NCBI GenBank assembly: GCA_903863905.1
Contig: CAIPDT010000148.1
Coordinates: 1 to 42,839, forward strand
DNA length: 42,839 nt
Direction: 5' to 3'
Source of the DNA: an uncultured Methylococcaceae bacterium
GTDB taxonomy: Bacteria; Pseudomonadota; Gammaproteobacteria; Methylococcales; Methylomonadaceae
Below the pieces are notes generated by a model. That model saw only the letters and a program-made list of their open reading frames with translations, was not told where the DNA came from and ran no database searches. A program made the position numbers and the translations under genes. Shown piece by piece: positions 1 to 10,521 of the stretch; within the stretch, counting starts at the first letter, position 1, and every line of letters starts with the position of its first letter.

Positions 1-61
1 ACTTAAACCAGGCGAGTTAGTCGATATTAATTTAAGGCTAACTCGCTGTTTTGGAGATAAC

Positions 62-1708
62 ATGAAGGCGAAATCAATTAAAGGATACTGTCGACTGGCT
101 GCCTGTTTAATGCTGGTGTTTTCGCTAGCCATTCATGGCGATCAGGATGTATCGATGCAACAACTCTTGCTTAATGCGTTAACTAATTTAAAGCAAGGCT
201 CCATGGCCGAACGTGAACAGGCCATTATTCAACTGGCCGATAACGGCAGTTCCAGTTTGACAATTCTGCAAGCTTTGTTGGAGGGTCAACTCTTTACACT
301 TAAATCAGACGCCACTTTAGTCATCGGTGCTGATAATAATCAAGGTTACGATATCCGTGATGCTCTGACGGGTAATGCGATGGGTGCTGTTGAGCGCTCT
401 GCGGTCAGTAAGATTAATTTAACGAATAAATTAAGAGTCTCTTTAAGAAAAATCATTGGTCAATTACAGTTAAGTTCTGATGATACGGCTATCCGTCTAG
501 CCGCTGTAAAAGCCATGGGTAATGAAGAAGATGAGAGTGCCTTAGAGCTTCTAAAAACCCGTGAAAGCGTTGAAAAAGACGAGACAGTTAAACAAGCCAT
601 TAAAGTGGTGTTTCTGTTAAAAGACATGAATAGCACGGACAAAGCACTCCGAGTTAATGCCATAGACGCGTTAAAAGAAGTGAATAGTTTAGATGTGGTG
701 AATCGTCTTAATGCGATGGTTGAAAAAGATGAGTCGGGTAATTTTATTGAGGCCGACACTGAAATAAGAAATGCGGCCAAAGCGGCGTTAATTAATATTA
801 ATACGCGCTTACAATTTTATAGCTCAATAGAAACCGTGTTCTTTGGTTTAAGTTTAGGGGCGGTGTTAGTGTTGGCGGCCATTGGCTTAGCCATTACTTT
901 TGGAGTAATGGGTATTATCAATATGGCGCATGGCGAACTGATGATGCTGGGTGCTTATACGACCTACGTGATGCAGCAGTTAATGCCTAATCATTTAGGT
1001 ATTTCCGTGTTGCTGTCGATTCCTGTGGCTTTTGTAATCTCGGCTTTAGTGGGTATAGCGATAGAAAGAGGGATTATTCGCTTTTTATACGGTCGCCCTT
1101 TAGAAACTTTATTAGCCACCTTTGGGGTGAGTTTAATCTTACAACAAAGTGTTCGGTCTATTTTTTCACCGTTAAATAGAAGTGTCGCAACGCCTGAATG
1201 GATGAGTGGTTCTTTACAAATTAATGATTTCCTATCATTAACATGGAATCGTTTTTATATCTTAGTGTTTTGTTTAATCGTGTTTTTATTGTTGTTGCAA
1301 ATTCTTAAACGCACCCGCTTAGGTTTAGAAGTGAGAGCCGTCGCGCAGAATCGTAATATGGCCAAAGCGATGGGTATTCCGACCTCTCGTGTGGATGCAA
1401 TGACCTTTGGTTTAGGTTCGGGTATTGCAGGTGTAGCGGGAGTGGCGTTAAGTCAGATTACCAATGTTGGGCCTAATTTGGGTCAAGCCTATATTGTTGA
1501 CTCTTTTATGGTGGTGGTATTTGGAGGGGTAGGTAACCTGTGGGGCACTTTAGTAGCGGGCTTTGTTTTAGGTATTGCGAATAAATTTTTAGAACCGTTT
1601 GCTGGGGCTGTATTAGCAAAGATATTGGTATTAGTCTTTATTATTTTATTTATCCAAAAGCGTCCAAGAGGTTTGTTTCCTCAAAAGGGTAGAGCGGCTG
1701 ATTCGTAG
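62..1708 (+). CDS. urtB: Urea ABC transporter permease UrtB, with N-terminal periplasmic/helical extension
   Basis: 548-aa ORF. C-terminal half is a LivH-type permease (GVMGIINMAHGELMMLGAYTTYVMQ, VVVFGGVGNLWGTLVAG). The long N-terminal extension is typical of UrtB. Followed by urtC, urtD, urtE and urease genes. Confidence 0.95.
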   Translation: MKAKSIKGYCRLAACLMLVFSLAIHGDQDVSMQQLLLNALTNLKQGSMAEREQAIIQLADNGSSSLTILQALLEGQLFTLKSDATLVIGADNNQGYDIRDALTGNAMGAVERSAVSKINLTNKLRVSLRKIIGQLQLSSDDTAIRLAAVKAMGNEEDESALELLKTRESVEKDETVKQAIKVVFLLKDMNSTDKALRVNAIDALKEVNSLDVVNRLNAMVEKDESGNFIEADTEIRNAAKAALININTRLQFYSSIETVFFGLSLGAVLVLAAIGLAITFGVMGIINMAHGELMMLGAYTTYVMQQLMPNHLGISVLLSIPVAFVISALVGIAIERGIIRFLYGRPLETLLATFGVSLILQQSVRSIFSPLNRSVATPEWMSGSLQINDFLSLTWNRFYILVFCLIVFLLLLQILKRTRLGLEVRAVAQNRNMAKAMGIPTSRVDAMTFGLGSGIAGVAGVALSQITNVGPNLGQAYIVDSFMVVVFGGVGNLWGTLVAGFVLGIANKFLEPFAGAVLAKILVLVFIILFIQKRPRGLFPQKGRAADS

Positions 1709-1755
1709 TTCGTTTTCAAAACAATAGAAATTTTATAACGTAAAGTGGATTTGAT

Positions 1756-2847
1756 ATGAAATTAATAGGTTTAGGTAATGATAAGATTGCTACGACAGTA
1801 TTGCTAGTACTTGCGTTAGTTACTTTTATTATTCCAATATGTAATTTGGTTTTACCCGCTGATTCGCCCCTGCATTTCTCTGCCTATACGGTATCGGTGC
1901 TTGGTAAATATTTAACGTTTGCGTTGTTAGGCTTGTCATTGGATTTGGTGTGGGGTTATTGCGGTATTTTGGCACTAGGGCAAGGTGCATTCTTTGCTTT
2001 AGGGGGGTATGCGATGGGCATGTATCTCATGCGTCAAATCGGAACTCGTGGTGTTTATGGTGATGCTTTATTACCTGATTTTATGGTGTTCTTAAATTGG
2101 AAAGAACTGCCTTGGTATTGGTATGGCTTTGATCATTTTTGGTTTGCTTCATTAATGGTCGTGTTAGTCCCTGGCGTATTAGCGTTTGTATTTGGATGGT
2201 TGGCTTTTAGATCCAGAGTCACAGGGGTGTACTTATCAATTATTACCCAAGCTTTAACCTATGCTTTGTTACTGGCATTTTTTAGAAATGAGATGGGCTT
2301 TGGTGGCAATAATGGCTTAACGGACTTTAAAGAATTGTTGGGCTTTAATATTCAGTCCGAAGGCTTAAGAGCGGTTTTATTATTCTCGTCTGGGCTGACC
2401 CTAATAGTGGCTTTTTTAGTGTGCCGATGGGTGGTTAATACCAAGTTAGGGCGCGTGGTAACCGCGATTCGTGATCAAGAATCTAGGGTACGTTTCTTAG
2501 GTTATCGAGTTGAAATGTTTAAATTATGGATATTTGTATTTTCGGCCATGATTGCGGGTATTGCCGGCGCTCTGTATGTGCCTCAGGTGGGTATTATTAA
2601 TCCCAGTGAATTTTCACCGCTTAATTCTCTTGAGATTGTTATCTGGGTGGCTATGGGAGGGCGTGGTACTTTGTATGGTGCCATTATCGGTGCCGTGTTG
2701 GTTAACTATAGTAAAACGGTGTTGACAGGGTTAATGCCAGAGATTTGGTTATTTACCCTAGGGGCTGTGTTTGTGATTGTGACGGTGTTTTTGCCCGATG
2801 GTATTGTAGGTTTAATTCGTCGATGGACTCAGGAGCGTTCAGCATGA
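1756..2847 (+). CDS. urtC: Urea ABC transporter permease UrtC
   Basis: LivM-type permease (LSLDLVWGYCGILALGQGAFFALGGYAMGMYLM). Stop overlaps the urtD start. Confidence 0.95.
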   Translation: MKLIGLGNDKIATTVLLVLALVTFIIPICNLVLPADSPLHFSAYTVSVLGKYLTFALLGLSLDLVWGYCGILALGQGAFFALGGYAMGMYLMRQIGTRGVYGDALLPDFMVFLNWKELPWYWYGFDHFWFASLMVVLVPGVLAFVFGWLAFRSRVTGVYLSIITQALTYALLLAFFRNEMGFGGNNGLTDFKELLGFNIQSEGLRAVLLFSSGLTLIVAFLVCRWVVNTKLGRVVTAIRDQESRVRFLGYRVEMFKLWIFVFSAMIAGIAGALYVPQVGIINPSEFSPLNSLEIVIWVAMGGRGTLYGAIIGAVLVNYSKTVLTGLMPEIWLFTLGAVFVIVTVFLPDGIVGLIRRWTQERSA

Positions 2848-3668
2848 ACGGATTTACTCAGAATATATTTGGTGAAGTGCATAAAACCAGTAGTGGAAAC
2901 TTAGTGGTTGAAGGTGAAGTTGATACTCGACACGGCCCTATCTTATATCTTGAAGATGTGAGTGTTAGTTTCGACGGCTTCAAGGCCCTTAACAATATGT
3001 CTTTATATATTGATGCAGGTGAATTGCGCTGTTTAATTGGTCCTAATGGGGCCGGTAAAACCACTTTAATGGATGTGATTACCGGCAAAACCAGACCTGA
3101 TACTGGCTCGGTGTTTTTTGGTCAAACCATTGATTTATTGCAAATGGATGAGCCTGCCATTGCTCAGGCAGGAATCTGTCGTAAGTTTCAAAAGCCTAGT
3201 GTGTTTGATGCTTTAACAGTGTTTGAGAATTTAGAACTGGCCTTAAAAGCGGATAAGGGCACGTGGCAAACCCTGTTTCATCGTTTAAGCGGTGAACAAC
3301 GGGATCGAATTGATCAGATTATTGAAACGATTGGTTTATCCTCTTGTAATCATTATCGCGCTGGGATTTTGTCTCATGGTCAAAAACAATGGTTAGAAAT
3401 TGGGATGTTGTTAATGCAAGAGCCCAAAGTTATGTTGGTAGACGAACCGATTGCTGGGATGACGCATCAAGAAATTGAGCGTACCGCCGAGTTATTGTTG
3501 TCTTTGCAAGGTCAGCATTCCATTGTGGTGGTGGAGCATGATATGGAGTTTGTTCGTTCTATCGCCAGTAAAGTGACCGTATTACATGAAGGGTCTGTTT
3601 TAACGGAAGGAACAATGGATGAAGTACAGAATGATCCACGTGTTATTCAAGTTTATTTGGGGGGTTAA
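2844..3668 (+). CDS. urtD: Urea ABC transporter ATP-binding protein UrtD
   Basis: Walker A GPNGAGKTT, Walker B VMLVDEPIAGM. ATG at 2844 overlaps the urtC stop by 4 nt, so the ORF-track start at 2745 is probably too far upstream. Confidence 0.94.
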   Translation: MNGFTQNIFGEVHKTSSGNLVVEGEVDTRHGPILYLEDVSVSFDGFKALNNMSLYIDAGELRCLIGPNGAGKTTLMDVITGKTRPDTGSVFFGQTIDLLQMDEPAIAQAGICRKFQKPSVFDALTVFENLELALKADKGTWQTLFHRLSGEQRDRIDQIIETIGLSSCNHYRAGILSHGQKQWLEIGMLLMQEPKVMLVDEPIAGMTHQEIERTAELLLSLQGQHSIVVVEHDMEFVRSIASKVTVLHEGSVLTEGTMDEVQNDPRVIQVYLGG

Positions 3669-4450
3669 TGCTTAAAATTAACAACTTACAGCAATATTAC
3701 GGTGAAAGTCATACCTTGTGGGACTTTCAATTAGATGTGCCTAAAGGGGCGTGTGTGTGCTTAATGGGTCGAAATGGAGTCGGTAAAACGACTTTATTGA
3801 AGGCCATTATGGGCTTAGTGCCAGTCAGAGACGGCGTCTTAGAATTTGATGGCGAATCCTTAATGAATGCCAAAGCAGAGAAAAGAGCCGAGTTAGGCAT
3901 TGGTTATGTGCCTCAAGGCCGAGAAATCTTTCCCTTATTGACGGTTGAAGAAAATCTTAAAGTGGGTTTGCGTGCGGCAAGTCGGCATGGGATTAAGAAA
4001 GTACCTGAGCACATCTATGAAATATTCCCCGTTTTAAAACAGATGTTAAATAGACGCGGTGGCGATTTATCCGGTGGACAGCAACAGCAATTAGCCATTG
4101 GCAGGGCCTTAGTGTTAAATCCCCGCTTGTTGATTTTAGATGAGCCGACTGAAGGCATACAGCCTAATATTGTCAGCGAAATCGGGGATGTGATTATTCG
4201 GTTAAATCGCTCGTTAGGTAAACCGGTGACCTTACCTAAAACTAATCCGTATGATTTAGGCGAGGTACATGAAGCTATTTCAAAAATTCATCATCAGCTT
4301 GGTGTGACAGTCTTATTGGTTGAACAAAAATTACCCTTTGCCCGTAAGGTGGCGGATCGATTTTGTATTATGGATCGAGGTCGCAATGTTGCTATTGGTG
4401 ATATGGATCAATTAGCCGAAGATATGGTTAAACGTTATTTGACGGTCTAA
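3668..4450 (+). CDS. urtE: Urea ABC transporter ATP-binding protein UrtE, with an apparent extra segment
   Basis: GRNGVGKTT, LSGGQQQQLAIGRAL, LLILDEPTEGIQPNIV, VLLVEQKLPFARKVADRF. Start overlaps the urtD stop (TAATG). Confidence 0.94.
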   Translation: MLKINNLQQYYGESHTLWDFQLDVPKGACVCLMGRNGVGKTTLLKAIMGLVPVRDGVLEFDGESLMNAKAEKRAELGIGYVPQGREIFPLLTVEENLKVGLRAASRHGIKKVPEHIYEIFPVLKQMLNRRGGDLSGGQQQQLAIGRALVLNPRLLILDEPTEGIQPNIVSEIGDVIIRLNRSLGKPVTLPKTNPYDLGEVHEAISKIHHQLGVTVLLVEQKLPFARKVADRFCIMDRGRNVAIGDMDQLAEDMVKRYLTV

Positions 4451-4572
4451 TAAATAACCCAATATAAGGTGTAACGCGAGCTTAAACTAAGTAAGGGGTG
4501 GGTTAATTTATCTATTTGTGGTAGATTTTAAGCTCTTTACTGGTTTGACTGTCGCTTATTGTAAATAGAGAG

Positions 4573-4809
4573 TTGATGATGAATAAAAAATATCTAGTCG
4601 TTTTGAGTACCTTAATGTTAGTAGTCTCTTTACCTGTTTCTGCGCATGTGGGTATTAATGCGGATCACAGTAGAATTAAGAATTTGGTGGTTCATTTAAT
4701 GGGCTTTGATCATTTAGCCTTTGTAATAGGTTTGGGTTTGTGTGTGTACATGGGGGGGCAATTGATTGTCTCTATGATGGTACGTTTGACTCATAAAAAA
4801 TCGCGTTAA
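4573..4809 (+). CDS. Small signal-peptide membrane protein resembling a short HupE/UreJ-type urease/nickel accessory protein
   Basis: 78 aa: signal-like N-terminus ending VSAHV, then HLMGFDHLAFVIGLGLCVYMGGQ, which resembles the HupE/UreJ G-x-DH-L signature. Immediately upstream of ureD. Confidence 0.6.
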   Translation: MMMNKKYLVVLSTLMLVVSLPVSAHVGINADHSRIKNLVVHLMGFDHLAFVIGLGLCVYMGGQLIVSMMVRLTHKKSR

Positions 4810-4815
4810 TTGAAA

Positions 4816-5643
4816 ATGACGCCATTAGGGACCGCTATGTCACAAGGATGGCAAGCGCAATTGGATGTGGAGTTTGGACTCGGTCAGCAAAAAACTATTC
4901 TTACGCAACGTCGCCATCAAGGCCCTCTGACGATTCAACGGCCTTTTTATCCAGAAGGGGATGTCTGCCATTTGTATTTATTACATCCTCCGGGTGGCGT
5001 TGTTGCGGGTGACCGTTTAACGATTAATATTCATGCGACGGCAGATAGTGCTGCCTTAGTGACTACACCGGCAGCCGGAAAGTTTTATAAAAGTTCGGGC
5101 GCTTTAGCGAGGCAATCGGTCTCTCTTAAAGTAGATAATGGCGCTACTTTAGAATGGCTACCGCAAGAAACGATTATTTATGAAGGCGCTCAGGTGGCGT
5201 CTACTTTGCGGGTTGATCTAGCCGATAAGGCCCGTTTTATAGGTTGGGAGATCTTAGCTTTAGGTCGTCCGGCGGCTAATGAAGGCTTTTCTTTTGGAGA
5301 AGTTTCTTTAAGTTGGCAAATTTTTCGGGCGGATGAGTTGTTTTATCAAGAACGTATTAAATTGGATGCTAAAGCCTTTTTAGCCCGTTGGGGCTTGAAT
5401 GGACATTCTGCTTCAGGTACTTTATTTATTTGTCCGGCCTTGCCCGAGCATTTGCAAGCGGTACAACAATTGATTGATGAGCAATCGGGACGAGGGGTGA
5501 CCTTAATAGGTGATCTCTTGATTTGTCGGGCATTGGATTTGCGTGCTGATAAGCTACGCGATTTTTTTCAGCAAGTGTGGGTTCTTTTGCGACCTGATGT
5601 TTTACAACGTCCTTCGTGCGCACCTCGTATATGGGCAACCTAA
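4816..5643 (+). CDS. ureD: Urease accessory protein UreD (UreH)
   Basis: HLYLLHPPGGVVAGDRLTI, LVTTPAAGKFYKS, LEWLPQETIIYEGA, C-terminal APRIWAT. ATG candidates at 4816 and 4837. Confidence 0.95.
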   Translation: MTPLGTAMSQGWQAQLDVEFGLGQQKTILTQRRHQGPLTIQRPFYPEGDVCHLYLLHPPGGVVAGDRLTINIHATADSAALVTTPAAGKFYKSSGALARQSVSLKVDNGATLEWLPQETIIYEGAQVASTLRVDLADKARFIGWEILALGRPAANEGFSFGEVSLSWQIFRADELFYQERIKLDAKAFLARWGLNGHSASGTLFICPALPEHLQAVQQLIDEQSGRGVTLIGDLLICRALDLRADKLRDFFQQVWVLLRPDVLQRPSCAPRIWAT

Positions 5644-5665
5644 TGAATAGGATTAAAGATTTATT

Positions 5666-5968
5666 ATGCATTTAACACCCCGTGAAAAAGATAAATTACT
5701 CATTTTTACCGCCGCTTTATTAGCCGAACGACGTAAAGCGCGAGGCTTAAAATTAAACTATCCTGAAGCGATTGCGTACTTGTCAGCGGCTATTATGGAA
5801 GGTGCAAGAGACGGTCGTACCGTTGCAGACTTAATGGAATATGGGCGTACCCTCTTAAATCGTGATGATGTGATGGAGGGTATCTGTGAAATGTTGCCCG
5901 ATGTGCAAGTTGAAGCCACTTTTCCAGATGGTACCAAATTAGTCACTGTGCATAATCCCATTGAATAA
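5666..5968 (+). CDS. ureA: Urease subunit gamma UreA
   Basis: 100 aa: [50 protein letters not shown]. Confidence 0.97.
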   Translation: MHLTPREKDKLLIFTAALLAERRKARGLKLNYPEAIAYLSAAIMEGARDGRTVADLMEYGRTLLNRDDVMEGICEMLPDVQVEATFPDGTKLVTVHNPIE

Positions 5969-6057
5969 TAAATTAGCATTGTGCTTTCCAAGTCAAATGA
6001 GTCCGTGTTTATGAAGACTTTAATCCACTACACCGTCCCAAAAGTTGGAGCTTAGTT

Positions 6058-6375
6058 ATGATTCCTGGTGAAATTATTCCCGCCGAAGGGGATATCGACC
6101 TTAATGTGGGCCTAGAAGTTATTAAATTAACCGTGGCTAATCAAGGTGACAGACCGATACAAGTCGGTTCACATTATCATTTTTATGAAACAAATCCGGC
6201 CTTGATTTTTGAGCGTGAAAAAGCCCTAGGCTTTAGATTAGATATTCCCTCGGGAACAGCGGTTCGGTTTGAACCCGGTCAATTACGAGAAATTCAGTTA
6301 GTGCCTTATGGCGGTTTAAGACGTATTTATGGTTTTCGTCAAGCGATCATGGGTGCTTTAAAGGAGTCTGTATGA
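6058..6375 (+). CDS. ureB: Urease subunit beta UreB
   Basis: 105 aa: [31 protein letters not shown]. Confidence 0.97.
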   Translation: MIPGEIIPAEGDIDLNVGLEVIKLTVANQGDRPIQVGSHYHFYETNPALIFEREKALGFRLDIPSGTAVRFEPGQLREIQLVPYGGLRRIYGFRQAIMGALKESV

Positions 6376-8075
6376 GCAGAATGAGTCGTCAAGCTTATTG
6401 TGATATGTTTGGGCCCACCACAGGTGATAAAGTTCGTTTAGGTGACAGTGGTTTGATTTTACAAGTCGAAGCGGACCGCACCATCTATGGTGAAGAAGTT
6501 AAATTTGGCGGCGGTAAAGTTATTCGTGATGGTATGGGTCAAAGTCAGGTTGATTCCTCTAAAGCGATGGACTTAGTGATTACCAATGCCTTAATCGTGG
6601 ATTATTGGGGCATTATTAAAGCCGATGTCGGAATTAAAAAGGGTCGAATTGCCGCGATTGGCAAGGCCGGTAATCCTGATGTGCAACCGGGTGTGGATAT
6701 TATTATCGGCCCAGGCACAGAAATCTTAGCGGGAGAGGGAAATATCTTAACGGCAGGTGGCATTGATGCACACATTCATTTTATTTGTCCGCAACAAATA
6801 GAAGAAGCGTTATCCTCTGGCGTCACCACGATGATTGGTGGCGGTACAGGCCCTGCGACCGGGACTAATGCGACAACGTGTACACCGGGGCCGTGGAACA
6901 TTGAACAGATGCTGCGAGCTTTAGACGGTTTTCCGATGAACTTTGGCTTATTAGGAAAAGGCAATGCCAGTTTACCGGGCGCTTTAGAAGAGCAAGTTCG
7001 AGCGGGCGTCATGGGTTTAAAACTGCATGAAGATTGGGGGACCACACCGGCGGCGATAGATTGCTGTTTGTCAGTCGCCGAGCGTTTTGATGTGCAAGTC
7101 GCGATTCATACCGACACCTTAAATGAATCGGGTTTTGTTGAAGACACCATTGCCGCGTTTAAAGATCGCACTATCCATACGTATCATACCGAAGGGGCGG
7201 GTGGTGGCCACGCCCCCGATATTATTAAAGCCTGTGGTTTGGCTAATGTATTACCTTCTTCGACCAATCCCACCCGACCTTTTACCGTAAACACGGTGGA
7301 TGAACATTTAGATATGTTAATGGTGTGTCATCATCTGGACCCCAGTATTCCAGAAGATGTGGCCTTTGCTGAATCTCGTATCCGTCGAGAAACTATTGCG
7401 GCAGAAGATATTCTGCATGATTTAGGCGCGTTTTCGATGATTTCATCTGATTCACAAGCCATGGGGCGAGTCGGGGAAGTGATTATTCGTACCTGGCAAA
7501 CGGCGCATAAAATGAAATTACAACGTGGCAGTCTCCAAGAAGACTCGTCGAGCAATGATAATTTTAGGATTAAACGTTATATCGCTAAATACACCATTAA
7601 TCCGGCAATTAGTCATGGTATTTCGCATGAAGTGGGCTCGATTGAAGTGGGTAAATTAGCCGATTTAGTGTTATGGAATCCGGCTTTCTTTGCGGTTAAG
7701 CCCACGATGATTCTTAAAGGCGGCGTGATTGCTTCAGCGGCGATGGGTGATCCTAATGCCTCTATTCCGACCCCACAACCGGTTCATTATCGCCCCATGT
7801 TTGGCGCCTTTGGTCAGACCTCGGCGGCATCTTCAATGATATTTTTACCTCAAATCGCTGTAGAAGACGGTGTTGCTCAACGCTTAGGTTTAGGTAAACG
7901 GGTGGGGACTGTAAAAAATACCCGTAACATCGGTAAAAAAGATTTAATCCATAATCATTATCAACCTAATATCGAAGTGGACCCACAAACCTATGCCGTG
8001 CGCGCGGATGGTCAACTATTAACCTGTGAACCAGTGGCTGTCTTGCCGTTTGCACAACGCTACTTTTTGTTTTAA
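6372..8075 (+). CDS. ureC: Urease subunit alpha UreC
   Basis: 567 aa with intact catalytic signatures: [22 protein letters not shown] (carbamylated Lys), [50 protein letters not shown] (flap Cys). Confidence 0.98.
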   Translation: MSRMSRQAYCDMFGPTTGDKVRLGDSGLILQVEADRTIYGEEVKFGGGKVIRDGMGQSQVDSSKAMDLVITNALIVDYWGIIKADVGIKKGRIAAIGKAGNPDVQPGVDIIIGPGTEILAGEGNILTAGGIDAHIHFICPQQIEEALSSGVTTMIGGGTGPATGTNATTCTPGPWNIEQMLRALDGFPMNFGLLGKGNASLPGALEEQVRAGVMGLKLHEDWGTTPAAIDCCLSVAERFDVQVAIHTDTLNESGFVEDTIAAFKDRTIHTYHTEGAGGGHAPDIIKACGLANVLPSSTNPTRPFTVNTVDEHLDMLMVCHHLDPSIPEDVAFAESRIRRETIAAEDILHDLGAFSMISSDSQAMGRVGEVIIRTWQTAHKMKLQRGSLQEDSSSNDNFRIKRYIAKYTINPAISHGISHEVGSIEVGKLADLVLWNPAFFAVKPTMILKGGVIASAAMGDPNASIPTPQPVHYRPMFGAFGQTSAASSMIFLPQIAVEDGVAQRLGLGKRVGTVKNTRNIGKKDLIHNHYQPNIEVDPQTYAVRADGQLLTCEPVAVLPFAQRYFLF

Positions 8076-8096
8076 CGCTAGAATTAACTCATTGTC

Positions 8097-8534
8097 ATGA
8101 CTGAATTGTTGAAATTAACTGAAGTTGCCACACCTGAAACGCAAGTAGATGATGTGTTGACGCTATCTTATGAGTATCGTCAAAAAAGTCGCTGGCCTGC
8201 ACAAACAGATGGGGGTGTTAAGGTTGGCTTATTTTTACCTCGGGGCCAGCGTTTACATGCGGGGGTTATTTTAACCGGTGCGGATCATTATCAGGTGCAG
8301 ATTAAAGCCGCTTCGGAAACCGTTTCAGTCGTGCGGTGTGAGGATGCGTTGCAATTTGCTCGGACTTGTTATCATCTCGGTAATCGACATGTGGCTTTAG
8401 AGATTTTGCCCGGTGAATTAAGGTACTTAACGGATCATGTATTAGATCACATGGTTAAAGGCTTGGGTTTGGAAGTCACTCATGAAGTGTTGCCTTTTGA
8501 ACCCGAAGCGGGCGCTTATCACAGTCATGGTTAA
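8097..8534 (+). CDS. ureE: Urease accessory protein UreE
   Basis: Position in operon; CYHLGNRHVALEI and YLTDHVLDHMVKGLG motifs; short His-containing tail (AYHSHG). Confidence 0.93.
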   Translation: MTELLKLTEVATPETQVDDVLTLSYEYRQKSRWPAQTDGGVKVGLFLPRGQRLHAGVILTGADHYQVQIKAASETVSVVRCEDALQFARTCYHLGNRHVALEILPGELRYLTDHVLDHMVKGLGLEVTHEVLPFEPEAGAYHSHG

Positions 8535-9201
8535 TGATTTAGCTTTATTACGCTTATTACAACTGGTGAGCCCCGGCTTGCCGATTGGACTGTATAGCTA
8601 TTCTCAAGGCATGGAAGGCGCTGTTGAAGAAAAGTTAGTGACAACCACGGATCAGGTTTATGAGTGGATTGAAGGTTTATTAGAGCAAGGCATGGCGCAA
8701 ATTGATTTGCCTATTTTGTCCCGGTTATTTGATGCGTGGAGCTTAAATGATCAAGCGGCGGTGGCTTACTGGAGTGCGACCTTAATGGCTTACCGTGAAA
8801 CGTTTGAACTACGCGCCGAAGATCGACAAGCTGGGCAAGCCTTGGCGCGATTATTAGTCGAGCTTGGTTTAGAAGACGCGGCTTTTTGGTTGCGTCGCTC
8901 GGATGCGACTTTAGCCAATTTATATACGTTGGCTGCCGTGCGTTGGGGCGTTCCTAAACAACAGGCCATGTTAGGGTATGTGTGGAGTTGGTTAGAAAAT
9001 CAAGTGTTATGTGCGGTTAAATTAGTTCCCTTAGGACAAGTGGCTGGACAACGGTTATTAATGGCCTTGGCTGAACAATTACCCGCGCAGGTTGAAAGAG
9101 CCGAGTCATTGACCGATGAAGCAATGGGCGGCAGTGCCTTTGGTTTAGCCTTATTAAGTTCTCGTCATGAGATGCAGTATTCCAGATTATTTCGTTCGTA
9201 A
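8527..9201 (+). CDS. ureF: Urease accessory protein UreF
   Basis: LLQLVSPGLPIGLYSYSQGMEGAVEE. ATG at 8527 overlaps ureE by 8 nt, so the ORF-track start at 8482 is probably too long. Confidence 0.94.
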   Translation: MVNDLALLRLLQLVSPGLPIGLYSYSQGMEGAVEEKLVTTTDQVYEWIEGLLEQGMAQIDLPILSRLFDAWSLNDQAAVAYWSATLMAYRETFELRAEDRQAGQALARLLVELGLEDAAFWLRRSDATLANLYTLAAVRWGVPKQQAMLGYVWSWLENQVLCAVKLVPLGQVAGQRLLMALAEQLPAQVERAESLTDEAMGGSAFGLALLSSRHEMQYSRLFRS

Positions 9202-9213
9202 AGTGAGTAGATA

Positions 9214-9831
9214 ATGACTAAGAAACAAGTACTTCGAGTAGGGATTGGTGGGCCCGTGGGATCAGGTAAAACGGCTTTAGTAGACGCTTTATGTAAACGC
9301 ATGCGTGATACGTTTGATATAGCCGTGGTCACTAATGATATTTATACCCGTGAAGATCAGCAATTTTTAATTCGTAGTCAAGCCTTGCCAGAAGATAGAA
9401 TTATGGGCGTTGAAACCGGTGGTTGTCCTCATACCGCGATACGAGAAGATGCGTCGATGAACTTAGCCGCCGTGGATGAGTTGTGTGAGCGCTGGAAAGA
9501 TCTTGATTTTATAATGGTGGAGAGTGGTGGCGATAATTTAAGTGCGACCTTTAGTCCAGAACTGGCCGACTTAACGATTTATGTGATTGATGTATCAGCG
9601 GGCGATAAAATTCCGCGTAAAGGTGGTCCAGGTATTACGCGTTCTGATTTATTGGTGATTAATAAAATTGATTTAGCCCCTTATGTAGGTGCCTCTTTAG
9701 AGGTGATGGACAGAGATGCTAAAAAGATGCGCGGTGAACGTCCGTTTGTATTTTCAAATCTTAAAACCGGTGTAGGCTTGGAACAGATCGTACAATTTAT
9801 TATTGAAGCGGGTATGTTAAAGACGGATTAA
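9214..9831 (+). CDS. ureG: Urease accessory GTPase UreG
   Basis: [61 protein letters not shown]. Confidence 0.98.
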   Translation: MTKKQVLRVGIGGPVGSGKTALVDALCKRMRDTFDIAVVTNDIYTREDQQFLIRSQALPEDRIMGVETGGCPHTAIREDASMNLAAVDELCERWKDLDFIMVESGGDNLSATFSPELADLTIYVIDVSAGDKIPRKGGPGITRSDLLVINKIDLAPYVGASLEVMDRDAKKMRGERPFVFSNLKTGVGLEQIVQFIIEAGMLKTD

Positions 9832-9931
9832 GTCCGTATTGCGCAGAATAATAATCTTATGATTTAGTTTTAGTGAATCGACGTCATGACTTTATAATTT
9901 TTATCGTATAGAATGACTAGTCGCGTGTGGG

Positions 9932-9960
9932 TTGACACGTTATCGGGCATTCATTTTTAT
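9932..9960 (+). promoter_or_regulatory. Possible sigma70 promoter for the gloA-like gene
   Basis: TTGACA at 9932-9937, 17-nt spacer, TTTTAT at 9955-9960 (weak -10). Confidence 0.35.
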
Positions 9961-9983
9961 TGGTAATGAAGGATAAGAGCATC

Positions 9984-10424
9984 ATGCGTTTTTTACACAC
10001 AATGATCAGAGTTCATGATTTAGATAAATCACTGGATTTTTACTGCAATCAGTTAGGGTTAATAGAAAGTCATCGTATAGAAAGTGAGTTGGGTCGTTTT
10101 ACCTTAGTTTACTTGGTTGCTCCCGAAGATAAACAGCAGGCTGAAGTATCGCAAGCCCCCTTAATTGAATTAACCTTTAACTGGGATACTGAAGTGTATA
10201 TCGGTGGCCGGAACTTTGGGCATTTAGCCTTTGAAGTGGATAATATTTACGAAACCTGTCAACGATTGTTGGATGCCGGCATCTTAATTAATCGTCCCCC
10301 CCGTGATGGCTACATGGCTTTTATCCGATCACCTGATTTAGTATCCATCGAGTTTTTGCAAAAAAACCAACCCTTAGAACCTCAAGAACCTTGGTTATCA
10401 ATGCCTAATACGGGTGTTTGGTAA
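9984..10424 (+). CDS. gloA: Lactoylglutathione lyase (glyoxalase I)
   Basis: VOC fold: [55 protein letters not shown] at 9984 matches GloA N-termini; the track start is 9960. Confidence 0.83.
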   Translation: MRFLHTMIRVHDLDKSLDFYCNQLGLIESHRIESELGRFTLVYLVAPEDKQQAEVSQAPLIELTFNWDTEVYIGGRNFGHLAFEVDNIYETCQRLLDAGILINRPPRDGYMAFIRSPDLVSIEFLQKNQPLEPQEPWLSMPNTGVW

Positions 10425-10521
10425 AGTCGTTTATTGAATTTAGTAGACAAGAGGACTGTTGATTCAATGTTCATCAGGAAAACATTCAGATTATTAAATA
10501 TGAAACATTTCGATATTTGAT

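Noticed and set aside
460-780. Antisense ORF inside urtB
   Set aside because: Lies wholly inside a well-supported gene; low-complexity Ser/Leu translation with no recognisable domain.
62-800. N-terminal half of UrtB as an unusual fusion
   Set aside because: A long N-terminal extension is normal for UrtB proteins.
6776-7045. Antisense ORF inside ureC
   Set aside because: Shadow ORF of a highly conserved gene.
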